Shown here piece by piece: positions 1 to 9,309 of a stretch of DNA of 64,000 nucleotides. The DNA is from Prevotella communis (GTDB taxonomy: Bacteria; Bacteroidota; Bacteroidia; Bacteroidales; Bacteroidaceae). The DNA lies in the NCBI RefSeq assembly GCF_022024175.1, contig NZ_CP091794.1, forward strand, positions 1,426,001 to 1,490,000. The letters run 5' to 3'. Numbering within the stretch: the first letter of the stretch is position 1; each line of letters begins with the position of its first letter. The position numbers and the translations under genes were made by a program. Below the pieces are notes generated by a model. It was given only the letters and a program-made list of their open reading frames with translations. It made no database searches and was not told where the DNA came from.

Positions 1-1
1 T

Positions 2-1000
2 ACTCAGGCAGGTCGTCCACGTAAGGTCGTCAAGAAGAAAACTGCCAAGAAGGAAGTGAAGGTTGAAGACCCTCGCATCCAGCAGATGCTTGCAGCTACA
101 CAGAAGGTGATGTTTATCGACAGTATGGTGGTTGACAAGCGTCATTTCATCAGTCGTATCCCCCTTTCGGCGGATGCAGGACTGTTGGAACAGACGGACT
201 CCCTGGGACAGTTTACCAATGAACTGAAGGATCATCGTCTGACGGCTTATTTCGACAAGAAGGATTCGTGCATACATATTGCACAGAGCGACTATATAGC
301 TAATCAATGGACAGCACCTGTAAGGGTCGGGGGTATTTCTGACTCGTCAGCCAATTACCCGTTCCTGATGCCGGATGGCGTGACGTTCTATTTTGCCCAG
401 AAGGGTGAGCAGAGTATTGGCGGGTATGATATCTTTGTCACACGCTATGACCCGGAGACTGGCTCTTTTCTCAAGGCCGAGAATATTGGCATGCCGTTCT
501 CTTCTACGGCAAATGACTACCTCTATGCCATCGACGAGGTGAATAATCTGGGTTATTTTGTGACGGATCGCCGTCAGCCTGCGGGGAAGGTGTGTATTTA
601 CGTCTTCATCCCTAACGAGACGCGAAAGAGTTATCAGTCGGAGGCTTATTCTGATGCCCAGATGCGTGCCTTGGCAGATATCAGTCGTATTGCTGATACA
701 TGGACGGATAAGGCTACCCGTCAGCAGGCTTTGGCTCGTCTGAATGAGGTGAAGGCAAAGACAACGCAGTTGCAGGCAAAGAAGGGTGGTTCTTCTGAAC
801 TGGACAACTTGCGTCATCAGGCAGCTGTACTGGAAAAGGCGCTCCTGCTGGCACGCAACTATTATGCGCGTGCTTCAAAGAACGACCGCCAGACGCTGAC
901 TCAGGAGATACTGACCAGCGAGAAGGAACTGGAGGCGCTGCAACTGGAGATACGTCGCGTAGAAAAGGAAGTACATAATAAACAGTATAAAAGTAACTAA
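2..1000 (+). CDS. PD40/WD40-like beta-propeller repeat protein, 5'-truncated by the window edge
   Basis: The frame is open from base 2, so the true N-terminus lies outside the window. The visible part starts with a Lys/Arg-rich stretch (RPRKVVKKKTAKKE), followed by PD40-type blades recognisable from NYPFLMPDGVTFYFA, GGYDIFVTRYD and TANDYLYAID. The last hundred residues are rich in Leu, Glu, Lys and Gln (LRHQAAVLEKALLLA) and look like a coiled coil. Such proteins in Bacteroidota are usually envelope-associated, but no signal peptide can be seen here and no specific role can be given. The gene ends 17 bp before the nucleoside phosphorylase and is probably cotranscribed with it. Confidence 0.75.
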   Translation, partial: TQAGRPRKVVKKKTAKKEVKVEDPRIQQMLAATQKVMFIDSMVVDKRHFISRIPLSADAGLLEQTDSLGQFTNELKDHRLTAYFDKKDSCIHIAQSDYIANQWTAPVRVGGISDSSANYPFLMPDGVTFYFAQKGEQSIGGYDIFVTRYDPETGSFLKAENIGMPFSSTANDYLYAIDEVNNLGYFVTDRRQPAGKVCIYVFIPNETRKSYQSEAYSDAQMRALADISRIADTWTDKATRQQALARLNEVKAKTTQLQAKKGGSSELDNLRHQAAVLEKALLLARNYYARASKNDRQTLTQEILTSEKELEALQLEIRRVEKEVHNKQYKSN

Positions 1001-1017
1001 CAAATCCTTATAAGACT

Positions 1018-1899
1018 ATGACAAACGAAAAGAAAATTTTTGCCCCCTCAGAACTGATTATCAATGAGGACGGCTCTTGTTTCCATCTGCATCTGAAGCC
1101 AGAGTTCCTGGCCGATCGTGTAGTGCTTGTGGGCGATCCAGCCCGAGTAAATACTGTTGCTGCTCATTTCGATACGATAGAGCACGAGGTAAGCAGTCGT
1201 GAGTTCCATACTATTACCGGTACCTATAAGGGCAAGCGCATCACCGTTCAGAGTCACGGCATAGGTTGTGATAATATTGATATCGTGGTCAACGAGCTTG
1301 ATACGCTGGCTAATATCGACTATACCACGCGTATGGAGAAGGATGAGCATCGCACGCTCACGATGGTTCGCATCGGTACCTGTGGCGGTTTGCAGCCTTT
1401 CACGCCAACGGGCTGTTTCGTGGCCTCTGTGAAGAGCATCGGCTTTGATGGCCTGCTGAACTACTATGCAGGACGTAACGTGGTGTGTGATGTACCGATG
1501 GAGAAGGCTTTCTGTGAGCATATGAAGTGGGATCCCATCAAGGGCGCACCTTATGTGGCTGTAGCTGATGCCGACCTGATAGAACAGGTAGCTGGCGACG
1601 ATATGGTTAAGGGCTACACGGTGGCTTGTGGTGGTTTCTATGGTCCTCAGGGACGTCAGTTGCGTGCTGATATTGCTGACCCACAGCAGAATGAGAAGAT
1701 TGAGGCGTTCGAATATGAAGGTATGAAGATTTGCAACTTTGAGATGGAATCTTCTGCCCTTGCTGGTTTGGCTGCTTTGCTTGGCCATCGTGCCATGACT
1801 TGCTGTATGGTGATTGCCAACCGTTACGCCAAGGAGATGAATACCGAGTATAAGAACTCTATTGATACGCTGATTCAGAAAGTACTCGACCGCATTTAA
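1018..1899 (+). CDS. udp: uridine phosphorylase-like nucleoside phosphorylase
   Basis: A 293-residue member of the PNP/UDP phosphorylase family, which splits nucleosides with phosphate into base and ribose-1-phosphate for cytoplasmic salvage. Family signatures visible are GDPARV near residue 40 (phosphate loop), SHGIGCDN, RIGTCGGL around residue 120 and the ribose-binding NFEMESSALAG near residue 240. Length is close to the family norm with a slightly extended N-terminus. Uridine is the likely substrate from the overall pattern, but purine or other pyrimidine nucleosides cannot be excluded. The stop is followed directly by a heptamer repeat and the mnmE start, so the three genes at this end probably form one transcript. 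Confidence 0.85.
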   Translation: MTNEKKIFAPSELIINEDGSCFHLHLKPEFLADRVVLVGDPARVNTVAAHFDTIEHEVSSREFHTITGTYKGKRITVQSHGIGCDNIDIVVNELDTLANIDYTTRMEKDEHRTLTMVRIGTCGGLQPFTPTGCFVASVKSIGFDGLLNYYAGRNVVCDVPMEKAFCEHMKWDPIKGAPYVAVADADLIEQVAGDDMVKGYTVACGGFYGPQGRQLRADIADPQQNEKIEAFEYEGMKICNFEMESSALAGLAALLGHRAMTCCMVIANRYAKEMNTEYKNSIDTLIQKVLDRI

Positions 1900-1922
1900 T
1901 CTTTAATGTTTGATATTTAATG
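1895..1922 (+). repeat. 7-bp tandem repeat at the udp/mnmE border
   Basis: Four consecutive 7-bp units, TTTAATC, TTTAATG, TTTGATA and TTTAATG, fill the spacer. The udp stop codon lies in the first unit, and the mnmE ATG is the end of the last unit. No Shine-Dalgarno site is visible before mnmE. A change in unit number would alter the spacing between the two genes. Confidence 0.7.
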
Positions 1923-3290
1923 TCTGTCGATACAATATGTGCGTTGGCCACCGCCCCGGGTGGCGCATTAGGAATCATAAGAATCTCAGGTGCTCAGTCG
2001 CTTGAGATTCTTTCTCGTATATTCACTAAAGACTTGACAACGGCCCAGCCAAATACCGTCCACTACGGACACATCGTCGACAAAACCTCCAACCTCCAAT
2101 CTCCAACCTCCAACCTTGTTGATGAGGTCTTGGTGAGCGTGTTTAGGGCTCCTCACTCATATACTGGCGAGGAGAGTGCGGAGATCTCCTGTCATGGCTC
2201 GCGCTACATATTAAATAGGGTGTTGGATTTGCTGATTCAGCATGGATGTCGTATGGCTCTTCCCGGCGAATTTACGCAGCGTGCCTATCTTAACGGTAAG
2301 ATGGATCTGACGCAGGCTGAGGCTGTGGCTGATTTGATTGCGTCTACCAATCAGGCTACCCACCAGGTGGCACTGAGTCAGCTTAGGGGGCATTTTTCTT
2401 CTAAGCTTTCGCAATTGCGCGAACAGCTGCTCAAACTCACGTCGTTGCTGGAGTTGGAGCTTGACTTCTCTGACCACGAGGACCTGGAATTTGCTGACCG
2501 TAGCGAGCTTTTGGCGCTTAGCAAAGAAATTGACACGCATATCACCAAGTTGGCGCGTTCTTTCGAAATGGGCCAGGCACTAAAGCAGGGTATCCCTGTG
2601 GCTATTGTAGGCAAGACGAACGTTGGAAAATCTACTCTGCTGAATGCACTCTTGAAAGATGATCGAGCCATCGTTTCGGATATCCACGGTACCACTCGCG
2701 ATACGATTGAAGATACCATCGATATTCAGGGCGTAACCTTCCGTTTTATCGATACGGCAGGTATCCGTCAAACACAAGATACGGTAGAACAGATAGGTAT
2801 CAGTCGTACGTATGCTGCCATCGATAAGGCGCGTATCGTTCTTTGGATTATCGACGAAGAACCTTCAGATGAAGAGGTTAATGAATTATTGAAACGTACT
2901 GAAAATAAAAAACTTATCGTAGTTCGTAATAAGTCAGATAAGATAAATGACAATAGTTACAATTTGTTAAATTCACCATTAGTGGCTATTAGCGCCAAGT
3001 ATGGCACGGGCATTGAGGATTTGGAGAAGGCCATCTATGAAGCAGCTGATATTCCAGCCCTTACCGACAACGATATCATCGTCACCAATGCCCGTCATTA
3101 TGATGCGCTGACCCGTTCTCGTGACTGCATCCAGCGTGTCATCGATGGTCTTCAGATGCAACTCAGCGGTGACCTCCTTAGCGAGGATCTTCGTCAGGCG
3201 CTCGATACCCTCTCAGAGATAACCGGTGGTCAGATAACTCCCAATGAAGTCTTAGGAAATATCTTTAAAAACTTTTGCGTGGGCAAGTGA
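1920..3290 (+). CDS. mnmE: tRNA modification GTPase MnmE
   Basis: MnmE works with MnmG to place the (carboxymethyl)aminomethyl group on U34 of certain tRNAs. The 456-residue protein has the N-terminal folate-binding domain, a G domain with the P-loop GKTNVGKST (near residue 230), the DIHGTTRDT switch, DTAGIRQ and NKSD, and ends with CVGK, matching the family's catalytic C(I/V/L)GK tail. Odd feature: residues about 55-66 (TSNLQSPTSNL) are encoded by a 7-bp tandem repeat and look like an insertion in a loop of the N-terminal domain. The ATG lies at the end of another 7-bp repeat. A good intrinsic terminator follows. Confidence 0.97.
   Translation: MSVDTICALATAPGGALGIIRISGAQSLEILSRIFTKDLTTAQPNTVHYGHIVDKTSNLQSPTSNLVDEVLVSVFRAPHSYTGEESAEISCHGSRYILNRVLDLLIQHGCRMALPGEFTQRAYLNGKMDLTQAEAVADLIASTNQATHQVALSQLRGHFSSKLSQLREQLLKLTSLLELELDFSDHEDLEFADRSELLALSKEIDTHITKLARSFEMGQALKQGIPVAIVGKTNVGKSTLLNALLKDDRAIVSDIHGTTRDTIEDTIDIQGVTFRFIDTAGIRQTQDTVEQIGISRTYAAIDKARIVLWIIDEEPSDEEVNELLKRTENKKLIVVRNKSDKINDNSYNLLNSPLVAISAKYGTGIEDLEKAIYEAADIPALTDNDIIVTNARHYDALTRSRDCIQRVIDGLQMQLSGDLLSEDLRQALDTLSEITGGQITPNEVLGNIFKNFCVGK
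2084..2117 (+). repeat. intragenic 7-bp tandem repeat in mnmE
   Basis: Units AACCTCC, AACCTCC, AATCTCC, AACCTCC and a partial AACCTT follow each other without gaps inside the mnmE reading frame. Because the unit is 7 bp, loss or gain of one or two copies would shift the frame; three copies would keep it. Confidence 0.85.
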
Positions 3291-3333
3291 CCCCTTATAA
3301 ACAACTCTGAGCAACTTGGAGTAATTTGAACTA

Positions 3334-3358
3334 AGTCCCTCTAAATGAGGGACTTTTT
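3334..3358 (+). terminator. intrinsic terminator after mnmE
   Basis: An 8-bp perfect stem, AGTCCCTC pairing with GAGGGACT around a TAAAT loop, is followed by TTTT. It lies 44 bp after the mnmE stop. Confidence 0.85.
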
Positions 3359-3483
3359 GTATTTTAACACTTCAAGTTGTATATTTGTTTGTACCAGTTT
3401 TTCAAGCTATTTTGGCACAGTATTTCTACCGCGAGTGTAAATTGATCTATTTCAACTGACGTTATTTATTTCTCTAACGCTTG

Positions 3484-5937
3484 TTAGGGCTTGGCTGGAG
3501 CTGTAAGCCGAATGATGTTCAGCGAGTATGGAGGTACATCAAACTGAACGCTATTGTTCTCTGGGGAGAGTAACTGCTCCACAGGGTGAATGGTGGTAGG
3601 GGCATCGAGCGTGTTCTCTTCCATACCATCGTTGGCTGCCAAGCGTACTACTCGGGCTGATGCCGGTGTGAAATTCTTGAGGTTGACGTTGGCGGTTGTT
3701 GCGACATCGCTGGTATTTGCGACCTTTACGATAAGTTCACCTGTGGCATCGTCGATAGTGGCAGACGAGAAGATTCCTTTCGTTTCATCATGCTTCAAGA
3801 CCGTGTCGAAGACAAGTTCGTTGTCGAGCCATGCCTTGACGCTATCTCCTGCCACCTGAAGGGTTACATCATACCAGCGTCCAGACTCGATATGTCCTCG
3901 CTTACTTGCGGTCAGCAGCTTTCCGCCATTGCTGATTTGCTCTATGGCATGCTGTGAGTTTGTCCATCCTCCGAAGTTCACCCAACAGTAGTTCTTGTCG
4001 TCCACATAGTTGAAGATGATGATGAATCCTTCTACTCCCTCGTCTTTGCGTGCGCGGAACTTACATGTGTAGTGGTCGCTGTCGATAACATTCTTCTCTA
4101 TACATAGGGTGGCATCCTTCAGCCCTGTCTGTCGAACGATATTACCTTCTTTGTTCCAGTCGCCCTTGACATAATCGTATTCCTTGACGGTTTCGAAAGA
4201 AGCATGTGTGCTCCATGTGCCGAATCCTACACGGCTCTGCTTGGGAGTAAGAGGTTTTCGTGCCACATCCTTGTAGGGATTGTTCTGTACCACCTTCACT
4301 ACCTGGGTGCCCAGATGCTGAGGCATGAGCTGCTGAACGTAGTAGCTTGGGGTGCCCATTACACGACTGCTATTGAAACGTATCATGTCAGGACGCCAGC
4401 GGGCATCGTTCTCATTGACGAAGATTGGCGCATAGGAAGCTAATTCGACTACGTCAGAGTTATTCTCCATTCCCATCATATATACAGCCTCGCCAAGGGC
4501 TGCATTCATATTGCCCAGATTGCCGTAGCCGTTTGTTACAGCATATTCGCCCACATATACCTTTGGCCCTTGACGGTCATAGCTGTCGTATTTGTGGAAA
4601 GCGGCAGCAAACCAGTCAGGTGAGCGATAGTAATGCTCGTCAAGCAGATCCACAGGCAGCTTGCTGTTCCACTTCGGGTTGTCATCGCCCCATGCGACCA
4701 CGTTTCCTATGATTTTCATCTCAGGGTACTTTTCACGTATGGCTTTATAGAACTGCTCATAACGCTCATAGTAGTGGTCACTCTGTTGATTGGGATCAGG
4801 CTGGTTGTTCTCGTTTCCCACCTCTATATATTCTATTCCGAATGGTTCAGGGTGCCCGTTCTTGGCGCGTAAGGCACCATATTTCGAAGTGACGGGACCA
4901 TTGGCATACTCCAAGGCATTCATACATTCGTCAATCCACGGCTGTATGTTGTCGTATGGAGTCATACCACCGTGCCATAGTCCTACGTTTACTACATAGA
5001 GCGGCTTGGCGTTCAGGTCCTCTGCCAGTTGTAGATATTCGTGATAACCGAGTCCGTCGGTTGTGCGGTATCCCCAGTTCACGTTCCAATGCCCTTCACG
5101 TTCTTCTATCGGTCCTATGGTGCGCTCCCATCGGAAGGCGTTATCAGGACTCTCCTGTCCCTCTACAAAGCATCCGCCGGGGAAGCGCATGAATTTAGGA
5201 TGCATCTGCCACAGCATATTGGCAAGATCGGGACGCATGCCGTTTTCGCGATTCTTGAAGGTTGGAGGGAAAAGGCTTACCATGTCAAGCTGTACCTGTC
5301 CCACGCCATCGAAGACCAGCGCAAACCGTGCCTTAGGATCATTGCCATCAGCTGTGAGCGTAGCCTCATACTTCTTCCAGCCCTTTGAATTAGAGGAAGA
5401 AAGACTGCTTACCATAGTCTCGGCATATATCTGTGAGCCGTCATGCGAGTAGAGCATAGCCTTCACGTTACCTTGATATTTCAAGGCTTTTGCCCAGAAT
5501 GTGAGATGATAGCTGCGCCCTTGCACGGCATTAATTCCCCAGAAACCCTCATTCACCAAGCGTATGGGAGATTCCTTTGAGGCCCTGACTGTCAGTTCCA
5601 AGGCATTATGCTGCACGCTGTTGAGCAACGGTGTCTTTTTAGAGGGTTGTATGAGTTTTGCCGACAACAGAGAAGGAACGGTAGCATCGGTCGTCCATCC
5701 CTGCATATCGGCAGGGGCGCCATAGCGTGGTCCGTCTTCAAACGAGCGGTTGCGTATCAACTCGGCATAGATACCGCCGTCGGCTGCGTGGTTGATATCT
5801 TCATAGAAGATTCCATAGAGCATCGGACTAACCTTCGGTCCGCGCTGCTGGGTATCGATGTCGATAGTTACCTGTGCCTGAATTGCCAATGCAAAGAGAG
5901 CACAACCGGTTAATAGAATAGATTTCTTGTAAGTCAT
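3484..5937 (-). CDS. secreted GH51 alpha-L-arabinofuranosidase
   Basis: Removes terminal arabinofuranose from arabinoxylan, arabinan or arabinogalactan, probably in the periplasm or outside the cell. The 817-residue protein starts with a signal peptide (residues 1-22, ending AIQAQ), then a carbohydrate-binding CBM4-like region (about 75-225) and a GH51 TIM barrel with MRFPGGCFVEG, the acid/base Glu376 in EVGNE and the nucleophile Glu464 in VGEYAV. Between about residues 570 and 720 a LamG/DUF1080-like beta-sandwich is inserted in the C-terminal part, ahead of the last strand (PPYSLNIIRL). No SusC/SusD gene is near, so it is not part of a classical polysaccharide utilisation locus in this window. 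Substrate is inferred from family only. Confidence 0.93.
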   Translation of the reverse strand: MTYKKSILLTGCALFALAIQAQVTIDIDTQQRGPKVSPMLYGIFYEDINHAADGGIYAELIRNRSFEDGPRYGAPADMQGWTTDATVPSLLSAKLIQPSKKTPLLNSVQHNALELTVRASKESPIRLVNEGFWGINAVQGRSYHLTFWAKALKYQGNVKAMLYSHDGSQIYAETMVSSLSSSNSKGWKKYEATLTADGNDPKARFALVFDGVGQVQLDMVSLFPPTFKNRENGMRPDLANMLWQMHPKFMRFPGGCFVEGQESPDNAFRWERTIGPIEEREGHWNVNWGYRTTDGLGYHEYLQLAEDLNAKPLYVVNVGLWHGGMTPYDNIQPWIDECMNALEYANGPVTSKYGALRAKNGHPEPFGIEYIEVGNENNQPDPNQQSDHYYERYEQFYKAIREKYPEMKIIGNVVAWGDDNPKWNSKLPVDLLDEHYYRSPDWFAAAFHKYDSYDRQGPKVYVGEYAVTNGYGNLGNMNAALGEAVYMMGMENNSDVVELASYAPIFVNENDARWRPDMIRFNSSRVMGTPSYYVQQLMPQHLGTQVVKVVQNNPYKDVARKPLTPKQSRVGFGTWSTHASFETVKEYDYVKGDWNKEGNIVRQTGLKDATLCIEKNVIDSDHYTCKFRARKDEGVEGFIIIFNYVDDKNYCWVNFGGWTNSQHAIEQISNGGKLLTASKRGHIESGRWYDVTLQVAGDSVKAWLDNELVFDTVLKHDETKGIFSSATIDDATGELIVKVANTSDVATTANVNLKNFTPASARVVRLAANDGMEENTLDAPTTIHPVEQLLSPENNSVQFDVPPYSLNIIRLTAPAKP

Positions 5938-6056
5938 TTTTTTGTTGTTTTGGGATTATATCGATGTATTTGGTTTAATCTTTTGCTCCATGTCGCCTAG
6001 ATAACCATTTGCAGGATTTTTCCTTTCTCTTCGAGAACTGCTTTTAAATACAAATG

Positions 6057-6090
6057 CAAAGATAATATTTTTCTTTGAAAAAATGGACAA
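6057..6090 (-). promoter_or_regulatory. promoter of the GH51 gene
   Basis: On the minus strand a TATCTTTG -7 box (6064-6057) lies 23 bp downstream of a TTG (6090-6088), the arrangement of the Bacteroidota primary sigma promoter. The leader to the ATG at 5937 is about 115 nt. Confidence 0.6.
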
Positions 6091-6196
6091 AAAATAACAT
6101 ATCCTTTCAGTTGTGTCCAACTTTCTGGGTTCACTTCAAAGTGATATGAGACTACGTTATATCAATTTGTCATTACCTGCACCTATTTCAAATTCG

Positions 6197-7585
6197 TCAT
6201 TCTGTCGGTTTGATGATGACTCTGCGATAAGCGGGCAAGGCGTACTTGCTTTGGTCGTGTACCTCGCAGATGATGTGAATCTCATCGTTTGCAAAAGTTG
6301 TTGGCATGTCCACTTTAACTGTCGAAGAAGTGGCATTGCTGACAGTTGCCTTTGCCTGACTGATACCATCCTGTTGCCACCATTTGAAGGTGAGTTCATC
6401 ACCATCGGGGTCGAATGACGCAGAAGCGTCGAGACTGATGGTCTGCCCAGCCTTTGCCATGATGACGATAGCATCAGTTCCGTTCTCACCATTGACGACA
6501 GCTACCGGATTGCGGTTACCCTGTCCCTTCTCAGCCCATTCGATGCGGGCGATGAAGTCGTTAAGTTGTGAAGGATAGAACTGTCTGTAATACGTTTCCG
6601 AGATGCTCTTCACAGGCTCCTGCCAACTGGTCCACGCACAGGTTGTCGGGTCCTTGGTCATTGTCCAAATATGATAACCGCCCCAACCCACCTGCATCGG
6701 TTCTTCAGGATTGTGCAGACCATTGGGAATTACGTTCAGAAACGAAGGTGTATCACCCTCCACACCATATTTATAATCAGGATACTGTCTGCCCAAAGTG
6801 GCATGTCCCTGAATCTGCGTTCTGATCAGCTGCCAGTAATCCTGTCCGAGACTGCATTGCAACTGCCATGTGCCTTCATCCCACACAAACAGAAGATCTC
6901 TGGCAAACTCCCTGCGCATCCACTGATGAGAGCTGTATGCCAGATTCATGCGCATTGCATACACCATATCCTGATCAGTGATGGTGTATAGACGGAACTT
7001 ATGCAGAAACGCCTTCAGCTGTTCGGGCGTGCGCGTCTGCTTCACCTTCCAGATCGCCTGAGCCAATGTGTTGGCACCACCCCACGCACAAACCCAGATG
7101 GGGCGCTCATCCTTCTCGTCAGCCAGACGGATAATCAGTTCGCTACCCTCGCTGTCGTTGTCGCTGCCAATCACCTTGATGCCAGCCCGTTGACTACCCA
7201 TCACACTCCGGCTACGAATGTACTCCACACTTGGCCAGTAGCCCATCTCCTGACAACCGTTCTCTTTCTCTAAGCTGAGAAAAGCCATTTGGTCAGATCG
7301 TTTCATCAGGTTATGCACATCCGCCCCGTAAGCCTCTACCACCGAATCACGATAGGCAGCGCTCTTCGTGGGATAAGGGTCGCAGTTCCAGCCCGTCGAG
7401 GTGATGATACCCTCAATCTCCAGTTGGTCGGCATAGCAAAGCAGATGCACCAGCGACTCCGTATCATCAGGTTCAAGATCCGGTTGTCCGATGTCAGTCA
7501 AGATCACCACACGAGGTTTCAGTTGTGCCTGCGCTCCCATTGTCAGAAGGCAGAGTAGCAGGAAAATAAGCAAGTTCTTTCTCAT
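6197..7585 (-). CDS. secreted nucleoside-hydrolase-like protein (DUF1593 / Sde182 type)
   Basis: A 462-residue protein with a signal peptide (first 21 residues, ending MGAQAQ). The N-terminal domain resembles inosine-uridine nucleoside hydrolases: ILTDIGQPDLEPDDTES near residue 30 corresponds to the Ca-binding DxDPGxDD motif. The C-terminal ~100 residues (GDELTFKWWQ, IHIICEVHD) form an Ig/PKD-like fold of the kind attached to 'cellulose-binding' Sde182 proteins. The true substrate of this family is not established; glycan rather than nucleoside is suggested by the neighbouring glycosidases. Its ATG overlaps the stop of the GH35 gene by one base, so the two are translationally coupled. Confidence 0.8.
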   Translation of the reverse strand: MRKNLLIFLLLCLLTMGAQAQLKPRVVILTDIGQPDLEPDDTESLVHLLCYADQLEIEGIITSTGWNCDPYPTKSAAYRDSVVEAYGADVHNLMKRSDQMAFLSLEKENGCQEMGYWPSVEYIRSRSVMGSQRAGIKVIGSDNDSEGSELIIRLADEKDERPIWVCAWGGANTLAQAIWKVKQTRTPEQLKAFLHKFRLYTITDQDMVYAMRMNLAYSSHQWMRREFARDLLFVWDEGTWQLQCSLGQDYWQLIRTQIQGHATLGRQYPDYKYGVEGDTPSFLNVIPNGLHNPEEPMQVGWGGYHIWTMTKDPTTCAWTSWQEPVKSISETYYRQFYPSQLNDFIARIEWAEKGQGNRNPVAVVNGENGTDAIVIMAKAGQTISLDASASFDPDGDELTFKWWQQDGISQAKATVSNATSSTVKVDMPTTFANDEIHIICEVHDQSKYALPAYRRVIIKPTE

Positions 7586-9264
7586 CAGTATCTGTATAAT
7601 TTGAAGTGTTGAATCTGGAATGCTCCTACGGGTATGCGCACATGACGACCTTGATGCGTCTGGTCGCCATTCAGATGACGGATGATGCGCTGTTTGCCAT
7701 CAACGATCTCCACCTCCTCGCATTTCGCCAACCCGATGCGCTGCTGAAAGGTAACCACCACCCCACTGCCTATCACCAAATAATCCTCTTTACCCAGTCT
7801 TAAGATGATGCAAGCCGTCTCTGGCCATTCCGCATCCTTCGCACCTGGTTCCCAACCCAGCGAATAACTATGTCTGATGGTGAAGCGGAAACCATCAGCA
7901 GTGACGATCTCAGCCTCTCGCTGTTCGTTGTCGAGCAGCACAGCATCCATATCTTTCGTGCCCTGTCGCTCAAGAATCAACGGTTCTGCCTGTCGCAACA
8001 GCTGGTAGGCAGCCACAAGCGGCGACCGCGATGTGCCTACGGCAGAGAAGGTATTGAGCTGGTCATCTTGCGAGATATCCATCTGCTTCCAGTCGTTGGC
8101 ATTAGAAACCGTTGTGAGCGGATAGTTCTCGATGCTGAACGGACAGAACCCCATCGCCCCATGATGCCCGAAGGCGTAGAGAGCATACATCGCGTCTTTA
8201 TCCTCCAGTCGTATCTCTGGCACGAAGAGCGGATTGTTGGGCTGGTGGTATTTTGCCAGCCACGACTTGATGCCCTTGTCGTAGATATCCACCCCCAGCA
8301 CATCGATAGATGGAGCCCCACAATGCCACAGGTCGATGAGATGAGCCAACGGACCGCCCGACGGATATTGCCCAGGCTTCCGGTCGCGGCTGTTGAGAGC
8401 CACATTAACGTACATTGGCAGATTGTAGATTTCACGTCCCGCCTTGGCTATCTGCTCCACATAGGTGGCGTAGGTCCACGTCTGGAAGATCTCCTCCGTA
8501 TAGATGTCATCCCCAAACAACTGCGCCCAGTTGGCACCCGCTTTAGCCTGCGGCTGCAGTTTCTCTTTCAGATAAGGGTGCAGCGACTCCTGATGCCTCT
8601 TCAGATAGTCGGTCAGCTGCTTGGGCACAGCGCTCTGGTACAACCGCGTCGCATTCGCCGAATAGTCGCGCGGCACCTCAATCATACCGATCTCATTCTC
8701 CACCTGCACCATGATCACCGTCTGCTCCAGAGCATCATGATCACGTAGATACGCCATCACATGACAGAAGGCGCGCTTGTCGGCCTCCAGCACATTCTTA
8801 CTCAGCGAAGAAGCCTCCTCAACGGGCACCCCTTCAGACGTATGTGCACGAGGGAAGCGCTTCACGTCTCGCTTAAACCACTCTGGCGCATAGCAACTCA
8901 TCGAGTTTTTCCAAGCCCCAAACCACAACAGCACCACTTTCAGTTCGTTATGCCTTGCTTCGCTCAGAATCACGTCGAGCGTCCCCATGTCGAACTCACC
9001 TTCTTGGGGCTCAATCAACTCCCACGACACGGGAACGAGCACAGTGTTGAGTCCCATCTTGTGGAGATGCGAAAACGTACGCTTCACGTCCTCTGGCGTC
9101 GAGGCTGACGAGTTACCCAACTCACCACCAATCATCAGCATAGGCCTATCGTTGACAACAATCCTAGCCGTACTATTATCACGATGCTCCAGGCGAGGCT
9201 GCCGTTGTGCCTGTGCTCCCATTGCCAGGATACAGAGCAGCAGGGAAATAAGCAAATTCTTCAT
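7585..9264 (-). CDS. secreted GH35 beta-galactosidase-like glycosidase (DUF5597 C-terminus)
   Basis: A 559-residue protein if started at the ATG at 9264, which places a good signal peptide first (MKNLLISLLLCILAMGAQAQ); an upstream in-frame ATG at 9309 would add 15 residues ahead of it and is less likely. The GH35 barrel shows VPVSWELIEPQEGEFD, the acid/base Glu in QVENEIGM and a probable nucleophile Glu in FVPEIRLE. The C-terminal part matches the DUF5597 beta-domain found in bacterial members. Expected to remove terminal beta-galactosyl residues in the periplasm. Signal peptides of this protein and of the downstream DUF1593 protein are strikingly alike (LLCxLxMGAQAQ). Confidence 0.85.
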   Translation of the reverse strand: MKNLLISLLLCILAMGAQAQRQPRLEHRDNSTARIVVNDRPMLMIGGELGNSSASTPEDVKRTFSHLHKMGLNTVLVPVSWELIEPQEGEFDMGTLDVILSEARHNELKVVLLWFGAWKNSMSCYAPEWFKRDVKRFPRAHTSEGVPVEEASSLSKNVLEADKRAFCHVMAYLRDHDALEQTVIMVQVENEIGMIEVPRDYSANATRLYQSAVPKQLTDYLKRHQESLHPYLKEKLQPQAKAGANWAQLFGDDIYTEEIFQTWTYATYVEQIAKAGREIYNLPMYVNVALNSRDRKPGQYPSGGPLAHLIDLWHCGAPSIDVLGVDIYDKGIKSWLAKYHQPNNPLFVPEIRLEDKDAMYALYAFGHHGAMGFCPFSIENYPLTTVSNANDWKQMDISQDDQLNTFSAVGTSRSPLVAAYQLLRQAEPLILERQGTKDMDAVLLDNEQREAEIVTADGFRFTIRHSYSLGWEPGAKDAEWPETACIILRLGKEDYLVIGSGVVVTFQQRIGLAKCEEVEIVDGKQRIIRHLNGDQTHQGRHVRIPVGAFQIQHFKLYRY

Positions 9265-9309
9265 ATCATCTAAAAGTCTGCTGATTATTTTATGCCACAA
9301 AAATAACAA

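Noticed and set aside
7870-8748. A 292-codon open frame antisense to the GH35 gene
   Set aside because: The protein is His/Arg/Leu-rich without recognisable motifs, while the minus-strand GH35 has intact catalytic blocks. Long antisense frames are common opposite this codon usage.
3484-9264. A polysaccharide utilisation locus
   Set aside because: Three secreted glycan enzymes are present, but no SusC/SusD pair, sensor or sugar transporter is in the region.
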